Shown piece by piece: positions 35,671-42,800 of a stretch of 46,705 nt of DNA. Below the pieces are notes generated by a model that ran no database searches, had not been told where the DNA came from, and worked only from the letters and a program-made list of their open reading frames with translations. Numbering within the stretch: the stretch's first letter is position 1; the number at the start of each line of letters is the position of its first letter. Source of the DNA: Clostridium intestinale DSM 6191 (GTDB lineage Bacteria > Bacillota > Clostridia > Clostridiales > Clostridiaceae); assembly GCF_900130055.1 (NCBI RefSeq), contig NZ_FQXU01000021.1, positions 1-46,705 of the forward strand, in the 5' to 3' direction. The position numbers and the translations under genes are program-made.

Positions 35671-37140
35671 ATGGGAAAACCAACAGGATTTTTAGAATTT
35701 GAAAGAGAAGAAGGTAAAAACATTGATCCTATAGAAAGGTTGGAAGGCTTCGAAGAATTTCATAAACTCCTACCTAAGGAAAAGCAAGAAAAGCAAGGCG
35801 CAAGATGTATGGATTGCGGTATACCATTTTGTCAATCTGGAATATTGATAAATGGTATGGTTTCAGGATGTCCTATAAATAATCTTATACCTGAATGGAA
35901 TGACCTTATTTATAGAGGTAAATGGAAATTAGCACTTAAACGTCTTTTAAAAACAAATAACTTTCCTGAATTTACAGGAAGAGTATGTCCAGCTCCATGT
36001 GAAGCTGCATGTACAGCAGGTATTAACGGACCGGCTATTACAATAAAAGAGAATGAAAGATCAATTATTGATAGAGCATTTGAGGAGGGTTTAATAAAAC
36101 CAGAACCTCCAAAAGTAAGAAGCGGTAAAAAAGTAGCTGTAATAGGTTCAGGTCCAGCAGGACTTGCAACAGCTGACTCCTTAAATAAGAGAGGACACAA
36201 TGTAGTTGTGTTTGAAAGACACGATAGAATAGGTGGACTTCTTATGTATGGAATTCCAAACATGAAGCTTGATAAATCTGTTATAGATAGAAGAGTTAAC
36301 TTGATGAAGGAAGAAGGAGTAGAGTTTGTAACTAATGCAAATGTAGGAGATGACTATAGAGCAGAAGATATTCTAAATAATTTTGATGCTGTAGTTCTAG
36401 CTACAGGTGCTTCAAATCCAAGAGATTTAAAAGCTCCAGGAAGAGAGCTTAATGGTGTACACTTTGCTGTAGATTTCTTAAGAGCTAGCACTAAGAGTTT
36501 ATTAGATTCTAACTTAAGCGATGGCAACTTTATTTCAGCAAAGGACAAAAATGTAATAGTTATTGGTGGTGGAGATACTGGAACAGACTGTGTGGGAACT
36601 TCATTAAGACATGGATGTAAATCTCTTGTTCAATTTGAAATTATGAATAAACCACCTTTAGAAAGAGCTGATAATAATCCATGGCCACAATGGCCAAGAA
36701 TTCTTAAAGTTGATTACGGTCAACAAGAATTTGAAGCAAAATATGGAGAAGATCCTAGAAAATATGCTATAAATGTTAAGAGTTTTGAAGGAGATAGCGA
36801 AGGCAATCTGACAAAGGTTAACACTGTAGATGTTAAATGGGAAAAAAATGATAGAGGTGCTTTTATGCCTGTAGAAGTACCAGGTAGCGAAAAGGAATGG
36901 AAAGCTGAGCTAGTATTATTAGCAATGGGATTCTTAGGAACTCAAGACTATGTTTCAAATGCTTTCGGAGTTGAACTAGACGCAAGAACTAATGTCAAAG
37001 CAGGTTATGGAAACTTTAGAACAAATGTAGATAAAGTTTTTGCAGCTGGAGACTCAAGAAGAGGTCAGTCCTTAGTAGTATGGGCTATAAATGAAGGTAG
37101 AGCTGTAGCTAAAGAAGTAGACAGCTATTTAGCAGAATAA
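35671..37140 (+). CDS. gltD: Glutamate synthase, small subunit
   Basis: 489-residue flavoprotein that passes electrons from NAD(P)H to GltB. N-terminal cysteines for two [4Fe-4S] clusters (CMDCGIPFC...CPINN and CPAPCEAAC), then an FAD-binding GSGPAGLATA and an NAD(P)H-binding GGGDTGTDCVG. The end, AAGDSRRGQSLVVWAI, is typical. ATG 35671 has GGAGGGAGG upstream. The operon ends at a strong terminator. Confidence 0.97.
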   Translation: MGKPTGFLEFEREEGKNIDPIERLEGFEEFHKLLPKEKQEKQGARCMDCGIPFCQSGILINGMVSGCPINNLIPEWNDLIYRGKWKLALKRLLKTNNFPEFTGRVCPAPCEAACTAGINGPAITIKENERSIIDRAFEEGLIKPEPPKVRSGKKVAVIGSGPAGLATADSLNKRGHNVVVFERHDRIGGLLMYGIPNMKLDKSVIDRRVNLMKEEGVEFVTNANVGDDYRAEDILNNFDAVVLATGASNPRDLKAPGRELNGVHFAVDFLRASTKSLLDSNLSDGNFISAKDKNVIVIGGGDTGTDCVGTSLRHGCKSLVQFEIMNKPPLERADNNPWPQWPRILKVDYGQQEFEAKYGEDPRKYAINVKSFEGDSEGNLTKVNTVDVKWEKNDRGAFMPVEVPGSEKEWKAELVLLAMGFLGTQDYVSNAFGVELDARTNVKAGYGNFRTNVDKVFAAGDSRRGQSLVVWAINEGRAVAKEVDSYLAE

Positions 37141-37146
37141 TAAGTA

Positions 37147-37190
37147 AAGAGAGAAATCTAAATTTTATGATTAGATTTCTCTCTTTTTTA
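37147..37190 (+). terminator. Terminator of gltBD
   Basis: AAGAGAGAAATCTAA (37147-37161) pairs perfectly over 15 bp with TTAGATTTCTCTCTT (37171-37185), followed by TTTTA. Confidence 0.92.
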
Positions 37191-37269
37191 AATTATATAA
37201 AAATAAACTCAATAAAAGATTAAATAATGTAGCATATTTTTATTGATTATGTAAATAAATGATGAATTA

Positions 37270-37298
37270 TTGATTAATAGGACGAGCTTTGTTAATAT
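37270..37298 (+). promoter_or_regulatory. Promoter of the VOC-family gene
   Basis: TTGATT (37270-37275), 17-base spacer, TAATAT (37293-37298), about 38 bases before the start codon. Confidence 0.65.
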
Positions 37299-37336
37299 AT
37301 AATTAAGTAATTTGATATGGCAAAGGAGCTAAAAAA

Positions 37337-37732
37337 ATGAAAAATATTATTCCAGAAATTTTTGTAGATAACTGCAAAGAGGCATTAGAGTATTACAAAG
37401 AGATCTTTGGTGGAGAAATAAAAAATGTTCAATTAGCTGACGGAAACCCTATGTTTAAAGGTAAAGAGGGTAAAATCATTCATTCTGAGTTACATATTAA
37501 TGAAAACTGCATAATATATTTAGTTGATATATTAAGTGAGGAACACGATAGTAAAAACGTAAATATATTGCTTGAATTAGAAAATGAAGAAGAAATAAAT
37601 AAAATATACGAACTATTGAAAAATAAGGGATTTGTAAAGTTTGAATTGCAAAAAACTTTCTGGGGAGCTTATCATGCCGTAGTTACTGACATAAACGGAA
37701 TCATATGGGGATTAAATTATTCTAATAACTAA
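37337..37732 (+). CDS. VOC-family (PhnB/glyoxalase-like) protein
   Basis: 131 residues of the vicinal oxygen chelate fold, PhnB-like branch: PEIFVDNCKEALEYYKEIFGGE at the start, IIHSELHI in the middle and WGAYHAVVTDINGIIWGLN at the end. The His of HSELHI and the acidic residue near the C-terminus are conserved, but enzymatic activity and substrate are unknown. Monocistronic, between a promoter and a terminator. Confidence 0.85.
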   Translation: MKNIIPEIFVDNCKEALEYYKEIFGGEIKNVQLADGNPMFKGKEGKIIHSELHINENCIIYLVDILSEEHDSKNVNILLELENEEEINKIYELLKNKGFVKFELQKTFWGAYHAVVTDINGIIWGLNYSNN

Positions 37733-37736
37733 AAGA

Positions 37737-37777
37737 AGAAATGCATTGTAAAATTTCACAGTGCATTTCTTTTTTTT
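37737..37777 (+). terminator. Terminator after the VOC-family gene
   Basis: AAGAAATGCATTGT (37737-37750) pairs with ACAGTGCATTTCTT (37757-37770), one wobble, followed by TTTTTT. Confidence 0.9.
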
Positions 37778-37782
37778 ATTAC

Positions 37783-37829
37783 TTGACAAAAGCATGTGAA
37801 ATTTGATAATATACTTACATAAAGTAAGT
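37783..37829 (+). promoter_or_regulatory. Promoter and palindromic operator of the azoreductase gene
   Basis: TTGACA (37783-37788), 16-base spacer, GATAAT (37805-37810). Directly at the predicted start of transcription lies the inverted repeat ACTTAC (37813-37818) / GTAAGT (37824-37829). A TACTT...AAGTA palindrome at this place resembles operators of HxlR/YodB-type redox repressors that control azoreductases in Bacillus; this is an analogy, and no such regulator is encoded here. Confidence 0.6.
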
Positions 37830-37867
37830 GAAAATAATTATCAATTATGATTATAAAGGAGATAGAA

Positions 37868-38503
37868 ATGAGTAAAGTATTATATATTAAAGGAAATGCA
37901 CAATTAGAGGAAAAATCAAAGTCATTACAAGTAGGAAAGATATTTTTAAATGAGTATAAAGGGGTTAACCCAGAAGATGAAATCATAGAGATTGATTTAT
38001 ATGAAGATAATATACCAATGTTAGATAAAGAAGTGTTTAATGCATGGGACTCTTTAGCTAAAGGTGAAGCTTTTGAAAGTCTATCAGAAAGTCAAAAGAA
38101 CAAAATAATAAGATTAGGTGAAATAGTTGATCAGTTTATGGAAGCAGATAAATATGTATTTGTAACACCTTTATGGAATTTCTCAATACCTCCAATGGTT
38201 AAAGCATATATAGATGCTATATGTATAGCAGGAAAAACATTTAAATATACTGAAAATGGACCTGTAGGTTTATTAAAAGGTAAAAAATTATTGAACATTC
38301 AAGCTAGCGGAACTAAATTCTCTGAGACACCAATAGAAAATCTTGAACATGGTTCAAACTATATTAAAGTTGTAGCAAACTTTGTAGGTATAGAAGATGT
38401 CAGTGTATTCCATGTTGAAGGGATTGCTCAAAACCCTGATAGGGCAGAAGAGATATTTGATAAAGCAAAAGCAGATGTTGTTGCAGTAGCTAAAAACTTT
38501 TAG
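37868..38503 (+). CDS. azoR: FMN-dependent NADH-azoreductase family quinone reductase
   Basis: 211-residue flavodoxin-like reductase: MSKVLYIKGNAQ at the start, then PLWNFSIPPMVKAYIDAI, the FMN-contact motif of the AzoR family. These enzymes reduce quinones or azo compounds by two electrons and protect against thiol-reactive quinones. ATG 37868 is chosen, with AAGGAG six bases upstream, over an ATG seven codons earlier. Confidence 0.9.
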   Translation: MSKVLYIKGNAQLEEKSKSLQVGKIFLNEYKGVNPEDEIIEIDLYEDNIPMLDKEVFNAWDSLAKGEAFESLSESQKNKIIRLGEIVDQFMEADKYVFVTPLWNFSIPPMVKAYIDAICIAGKTFKYTENGPVGLLKGKKLLNIQASGTKFSETPIENLEHGSNYIKVVANFVGIEDVSVFHVEGIAQNPDRAEEIFDKAKADVVAVAKNF

Positions 38504-38515
38504 ATTGAGTATATT

Positions 38516-38545
38516 AAAAGACATTCGTAAGAGTGTCTTTTTATT
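38516..38545 (+). terminator. Terminator after azoR
   Basis: AAAAGACATTC (38516-38526) pairs with GAGTGTCTTTT (38531-38541), one wobble, followed by TATTAT. Confidence 0.82.
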
Positions 38546-38583
38546 ATATAAAATAATAAATTACATATACTTATAGAAAGATA

Positions 38584-38652
38584 TTGACAAGGAATTTATT
38601 GATGATATAATAACATTAATAAGAGTAATAAATAACTCATAAAGAGTTATTT
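38584..38652 (+). promoter_or_regulatory. Promoter and 5' UTR hairpin of the YbjQ gene
   Basis: TTGACA (38584-38589), 16-base spacer, TATAAT (38606-38611). The short leader contains a 9-bp hairpin, AAATAACTC (38630-38638) with GAGTTATTT (38644-38652), just before the AAAGGAGGG ribosome site; it may stabilise the mRNA or affect translation. Confidence 0.75.
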
Positions 38653-38671
38653 AAAATTAAAGGAGGGTATT

Positions 38672-38992
38672 ATGATAGTAACAACAACTAACAATATTGA
38701 GGGAAAAGTAGTAAAGGAGTATTTGGGAGTAACATTCGGAGAAGTAATCACTGGAGTAAACTTTGTGAAGGACTTTATGGCAGGAATAAGAGACTTAGTA
38801 GGTGGAAGATCTAAAACATATGAAGATGAACTTATAAATGCTAGAAGAGAAGCTATGGAAGAGCTTAAGAGAAGAGCTGCTTCAATGGGTGCAAATGCAG
38901 TTATAGGAATCGATGTAGATTACGAGGTTTTAGGAGCTAGTTCAGGTATGTTAATGGTAACAGTTTCTGGAACTGCTGTAATAGTTGAATAG
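38672..38992 (+). CDS. YbjQ/UPF0145 family protein
   Basis: 106 residues, full length for the family. It starts [19 protein letters not shown] and contains [25 protein letters not shown], the conserved core. It is probably a small pentameric cytoplasmic protein; described as possibly metal-binding, but function is unproven. Single gene between promoter and terminator. Confidence 0.9.
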   Translation: MIVTTTNNIEGKVVKEYLGVTFGEVITGVNFVKDFMAGIRDLVGGRSKTYEDELINARREAMEELKRRAASMGANAVIGIDVDYEVLGASSGMLMVTVSGTAVIVE

Positions 38993-39016
38993 ATTAATCT
39001 AAGTTTGAAATAATAA

Positions 39017-39050
39017 AGTCAGAATGATATCATTCTGGCTTAATTTTTTT
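39017..39050 (+). terminator. Terminator after the YbjQ gene
   Basis: AGTCAGAATGAT (39017-39028) and ATCATTCTGGCT (39029-39040), followed by TAATTTTTTT. Confidence 0.85.
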
Positions 39051-39051
39051 A

Positions 39052-39078
39052 TTGACAATGGAATATAAAAGCTATAAA
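39052..39078 (+). promoter_or_regulatory. Weak promoter candidate of the peroxidase gene
   Basis: TTGACA (39052-39057) and TATAAA (39073-39078) with a short 15-base spacer. The -35 overlaps the end of the preceding terminator's T-tract. Confidence 0.45.
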
Positions 39079-39123
39079 ATTTAATTGTACACAATTTAAT
39101 TTTATAAGGAGAGGTTGGTTAAT

Positions 39124-39597
39124 ATGAATATATATGATTTTAAAGCTGTAGATTCAATGGGAAAAGAGAGAAATTTTGAAGAGTTTAAGGGTGAGGTGTT
39201 ATTAATAGCTAATACTGCAAGTAAGTGTGGATTTACACCTCAATATAAAGAACTAGAAGAATTGCATAAAAAATATAAGGATCAAGGGCTAAAAGTTTTA
39301 GCATTCCCTTGTAATCAGTTTGGAAAACAAGAGCCAGGTAGTAATGAAGAGATAAAGAACTTTTGTGAAATAAACTATGGAGTAACCTTTGATGTATTTG
39401 AAAAAGTTGATGTTAATGGAGAAAATACTCATCCTGTATTTAAATACTTAAAAGAACAAACTGGTGGGATATTAGGAAAAAGCATTAAGTGGAACTTTAC
39501 TAAGTTTCTAATAGATAAAAATGGTAATGTTATTGACAGATATGCACCAACTACAACTCCGTTAAGCCTAGAAGGAAAGATAAAAGAATTACTTTAG
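39124..39597 (+). CDS. Glutathione peroxidase-family thiol peroxidase (Cys type)
   Basis: 157-residue thioredoxin-fold peroxidase. The peroxidatic residue is Cys35 in NTASKCGFTPQ, the place of selenocysteine in some homologues, so this is the Cys form. FPCNQFGKQEPG and KWNFTKFLID supply the rest of the catalytic tetrad region. In bacteria lacking glutathione such enzymes usually use thioredoxin. ATG 39124 has AAGGAGAGG upstream; an in-frame TTG three codons earlier is too close to the ribosome site. Confidence 0.92.
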   Translation: MNIYDFKAVDSMGKERNFEEFKGEVLLIANTASKCGFTPQYKELEELHKKYKDQGLKVLAFPCNQFGKQEPGSNEEIKNFCEINYGVTFDVFEKVDVNGENTHPVFKYLKEQTGGILGKSIKWNFTKFLIDKNGNVIDRYAPTTTPLSLEGKIKELL

Positions 39598-39614
39598 AAA
39601 ATAGATATAGAGTA

Positions 39615-39660
39615 TAAGGATGATGCAGAATTAATAAAAATTAGTTTTGCATCATCCTTA
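39615..39660. terminator. Bidirectional terminator
   Basis: TAAGGATGATGCA (39615-39627) pairs perfectly with TGCATCATCCTTA (39648-39660) between the convergent peroxidase and prenyltransferase genes, followed by TTATTTT on the plus strand. Confidence 0.82.
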
Positions 39661-39665
39661 TTATT

Positions 39666-40337
39666 TTAGCCACCTAAAGTTATATCTTGAGTATCATACC
39701 AATTTAATGCGTCATATATATGATCAGTTTTAAAATTAGGCCAATAATCATTTATTATATAAAAATCAGAATAAACAGATTGAACAGGAAGAAATCCACT
39801 AAGTCTTCTTCTCCCACCCCATCTTATAATTAAATCAATTCTAGATATTTCAGATGAAGCTAAAGAATTTATTATCTCTGAAGTTTTTTTACCTCGAGTT
39901 TTATCTGTTAGACAATAGTTCAGATCCCAACTCCAACCGTAATTAATAAGGAAGTTTACATTAATAAGTCCCTTTCCAAAATTAACACGCTTATTAGCAT
40001 AAGGAAGCAATTCTTTAGGGAAAACAGATGAATCACTATTTCCAACAACTAATATATTGGCATCTTTATTAACTAGAGAAAATACCGCATCTACACATGC
40101 TTTTTGAAAAGCTTTGGTTTGAGAAGATGGTCTTTTGGTATTATCAGTTGTAAATCCATAAAAGGTTAACTCTTTAACTCCTAAACTTAAGCAAGTATCA
40201 TATAATTTAATACCAGGTTCAACACCAAACTCATAACCTTCATGTTTTTCTTTATTATTACTTTGAGCCCAACGTCTATTTCCATCAGGAATAATTCCAA
40301 TATGAGAAGGAATTCTTTTATAATTTATATTGTTCAT
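39666..40337 (-). CDS. Divergent cis-prenyltransferase (UppS-family paralogue)
   Basis: 223 residues of the undecaprenyl diphosphate synthase fold. The N-terminal motif HIGIIPDGNRRWAQ keeps the Mg-binding Asp. Later motifs drift: the usual YAFSTENWKRP is YGFTTDNTKRP, NYGGRWDI is NYGWSWDL, and the conserved IRTGGExRxSNFLLWQ is IRWGGRRRLSGFLPVQ. The second metal-binding Glu of the GGE motif is therefore Arg. A housekeeping role in undecaprenyl phosphate synthesis is unlikely; a specialised or shorter-chain product, or loss of activity, are options. Adjacent on the same strand to an LspA-like gene (56-base gap). ATG 40337 has GAAAGGAAG upstream. Confidence 0.82.
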   Translation of the reverse strand: MNNINYKRIPSHIGIIPDGNRRWAQSNNKEKHEGYEFGVEPGIKLYDTCLSLGVKELTFYGFTTDNTKRPSSQTKAFQKACVDAVFSLVNKDANILVVGNSDSSVFPKELLPYANKRVNFGKGLINVNFLINYGWSWDLNYCLTDKTRGKKTSEIINSLASSEISRIDLIIRWGGRRRLSGFLPVQSVYSDFYIINDYWPNFKTDHIYDALNWYDTQDITLGG

Positions 40338-40393
40338 AATATACTTCCTTTCATGTCGTATATATGAAATTATTTCCTAATTATCTTAAATTA

Positions 40394-41134
40394 TTACTTA
40401 ACTAATCTCAAATCTTTTAATATAAAAACAAAAAAATCCTTTACTCCCTCAATATCTTCTTTCATAGTACTATCCTCTTCGCTGGTCAAATATCCATTTA
40501 TGTACATACCTAAAAATAAAAATAATATTGATAGATTTATATATATATCTTTAAAATCAGCTATAAATAAATTACTTATACCTATAAAATCTAAACTTCC
40601 TCCATAGAATACCTTATCTATTAAGGAACATAGGCATCCTGCTATTAAGAAGACAAAACACATATCGCCCCAGAAATCTTTATTTCCTTTGAAATTATAA
40701 TATCTATAAATCTCGATGAAAAAAAGTAGGGCTAAAATGTTCAGTACAATTAATAAATTAAAGCTTACACCAGCACCAAAACGTGCATTTAGCCAAGAAC
40801 CTTCAGTATTAATTATAGGTGAAAAGTATAAAAAGTCTTTTATAATAGTAAATTCTTTATGGAAAAAATATAGTTTAATGATAAGTTTGAGACCTTGATC
40901 AATTAAAAATATTATTCCGAATATTAGCCAAAGGACTTTAGCTGAAAAGCCATTTTTGTGATTTATACCTATTTTATATATTATATAACCTGTTAAAGCG
41001 AATAATATAGTTATAAGAAGATTCATAATAATACTATAGGAATCGGTTAATCTTCCAGTTACTAATTCGAATAAAAAATAGGCAAGCCACATTACAGGCA
41101 ATACACCTATTGCTACAAGTTTTTCTTTTTTCAT
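40394..41134 (-). CDS. LspA-like (signal peptidase II family) membrane protein with extensions
   Basis: 246 residues, against about 150-165 for normal LspA. The LspA-like core runs from roughly residue 75: LIDQGLKLI (family DQxTK), NARFGAGVSFNL (NxGAaFg), SLIDKVFYGGSLDFIGI (the NxxDR aspartate) and LFIADFKDIYI (FNxAD aspartate). Both catalytic aspartates appear to be kept. An extra N-terminal part with about two membrane helices and a charged C-terminal tail are added. Start ATG 41134 has GGGAGGA upstream; an ATG five codons earlier overlaps that site. It could be a second lipoprotein signal peptidase or a repurposed protease. Confidence 0.72.
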   Translation of the reverse strand: MKKEKLVAIGVLPVMWLAYFLFELVTGRLTDSYSIIMNLLITILFALTGYIIYKIGINHKNGFSAKVLWLIFGIIFLIDQGLKLIIKLYFFHKEFTIIKDFLYFSPIINTEGSWLNARFGAGVSFNLLIVLNILALLFFIEIYRYYNFKGNKDFWGDMCFVFLIAGCLCSLIDKVFYGGSLDFIGISNLFIADFKDIYINLSILFLFLGMYINGYLTSEEDSTMKEDIEGVKDFFVFILKDLRLVK

Positions 41135-41290
41135 AAAAAATCCTCCCATTTATATCTTATGATATTATATCATAAATCCATAAATGGATATATTAAAACA
41201 GTTAAAGGATTTTAGGTAGAAATTTTCAGAAAATTGAGATATTATAGGATTATATAGGAATAATATAGGGTATAAAAGGAGTGCTTAAAT

Positions 41291-42103
41291 ATGTTAACAA
41301 TGTATGCAATATCGGATTCTATAGGTGAAACTGCAGCACAAGTAGCAAATGCAGCAGCAAGTCAGTTTAAAGAAAAAGTTGAAGTTAAAAGAATACCATA
41401 TGTAAAGACATTAGAGGATGTAGATGATGTTATAAAAACTATAGATGCTTGTTGCGATCAATGTATGGTCATATCTACAGTTATAACAGTAAATGTAAGA
41501 GAATTTTTGACTCAAAAATGTGTAGAGAAAAACATTAATATAATAAATGTATTAGGTCCTATAATAAATGTAGCGTCCAATATAATTAATACTTTACCAG
41601 ACTACAATCCAGGAGCTATGTGGAAAACTGATGAGGTATATTTTAAGAGAATTGAAGCTATGGAATTTGCGATGCAATATGATGATAGTAAGGATTATAG
41701 AGGGCTAAAAAATGCAGATGTTGTTTTACTAGGTTTATCAAGAACCTCAAAAACTCCTTTATGTATGTACTTAGCAAACAAGGGTATAAAAGCTATAAAC
41801 ATACCACTAGTTCCAGAGGTAGGTGTACCTGATGAACTTTATCAAGTAGATAAGAAAAAGGTTTTTGGATTAACTATAAATCCACTTCAGCTTATTGAAA
41901 TAAGAAAAAGAAGATTAGATAAATTCCATCGAATATCCTCTAGTATAGAATATGCAGGGGACGCAAGAGTTTTAGAGGAATTTGAATTTGCCGATAAAAT
42001 AATGCGAAAAGTTGGTTGCAAAACTATAGATGTCACACAAAGAGCTATAGAGGATACAGCATTAATAATAATGGATTATATAGGACATAACAGAAATAAA
42101 TAA
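41291..42103 (+). CDS. Pyruvate, phosphate dikinase regulatory protein (kinase/phosphorylase)
   Basis: 270 residues of the DUF299/PPDK regulatory family, which switches PPDK off by ADP-dependent Thr phosphorylation and on by phosphate-dependent dephosphorylation. It starts [15 protein letters not shown] and contains the nucleotide-binding loop GLSRTSKTP, then NIPLVPEV and [13 protein letters not shown] itself is not in the window. ATG 41291 has AAAGGAG upstream. Monocistronic. Confidence 0.94.
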   Translation: MLTMYAISDSIGETAAQVANAAASQFKEKVEVKRIPYVKTLEDVDDVIKTIDACCDQCMVISTVITVNVREFLTQKCVEKNINIINVLGPIINVASNIINTLPDYNPGAMWKTDEVYFKRIEAMEFAMQYDDSKDYRGLKNADVVLLGLSRTSKTPLCMYLANKGIKAINIPLVPEVGVPDELYQVDKKKVFGLTINPLQLIEIRKRRLDKFHRISSSIEYAGDARVLEEFEFADKIMRKVGCKTIDVTQRAIEDTALIIMDYIGHNRNK

Positions 42104-42114
42104 AATATTTTTAT

Positions 42115-42152
42115 AGTCAAGAGTCGTCATATAAGGCTCTTGGCTTTTTTTA
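42115..42152 (+). terminator. Terminator after the PPDK regulator
   Basis: AGTCAAGAGTC (42115-42125) pairs with GGCTCTTGGCT (42135-42145), two wobbles, followed by TTTTTTT. Confidence 0.88.
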
Positions 42153-42251
42153 TACGAGAAAAACAGAAAATATTGTCTATTCTAAATATTGATAATATTC
42201 TAACAATTTATATTGTATACATATGGAAGAGGGTGTAAAATTAAGATATCA

Positions 42252-42269
42252 TTGTTAAATTATTAGCAT
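42252..42269 (+). promoter_or_regulatory. Candidate Rex operator before the hydrogenase operon
   Basis: TTGTTAAATTATTAGCAT matches the Rex consensus TTGTTAA-N4-TTAACAA in 12 of 14 informative positions. Rex is an NADH-sensing repressor that controls NAD-linked fermentation genes in clostridia. No rex gene is in the window, so this is a candidate only. Confidence 0.45.
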
Positions 42270-42293
42270 TAAATAATGAAAGGAAGAAACAAT

Positions 42294-42800
42294 ATGTGTG
42301 ATTGTAAGACAAGTTCTAAATTCAAAGATCTGGACAGATTTATTGAAACACAAAATAACGATGAAGCTGCCCTAATACCTGTACTTCATAAAGCCCAAGA
42401 ATTATATGGTTATGTCAGTGAAGAAACTCAAGTATTTATTGCAAAAAGGTTAGGTATTCCGCCATCACAAGTTTATGGAGTTGTTACATTTTACTCTTAC
42501 TTCTCAACAAAACCTAAAGGAAAATTTGTTGTAAGCGTATGTACAGGAACAGCATGTTTTGTTAGAGGTGCGGGAGATATACTTCAAGAGTTTAAATCCC
42601 AGCTGTCTATTAAAGAAGGCGAAACTACCGAAGATGGTCTTTTTACATTAGATACCTTAAGATGTGTTGGTGCATGTGGAATAGCTCCTGTAGTATCTAT
42701 TAACAATAAGGTATATGGACACTTTTCTAAATCAGAAGTAATAAACATTCTAAAGAGTTGTGAGGAGTTTGATAAAGATGGAGATCATAAACAATTATAG
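42294..42800 (+). CDS. hydC: NAD-linked [FeFe] hydrogenase subunit HydC (NuoE-like)
   Basis: 168-residue thioredoxin-like [2Fe-2S] protein, the small subunit of the trimeric (often electron-bifurcating) hydrogenase. Cluster ligands are Cys83, Cys88, Cys124 and Cys128 (CTGTAC and CVGAC). I start at ATG 42294, seven bases after AAAGGAAG, rather than at the ATG six codons upstream. First gene of hydC-hydB-hydA; overlaps hydB by 23 bases. Confidence 0.93.
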   Translation: MCDCKTSSKFKDLDRFIETQNNDEAALIPVLHKAQELYGYVSEETQVFIAKRLGIPPSQVYGVVTFYSYFSTKPKGKFVVSVCTGTACFVRGAGDILQEFKSQLSIKEGETTEDGLFTLDTLRCVGACGIAPVVSINNKVYGHFSKSEVINILKSCEEFDKDGDHKQL

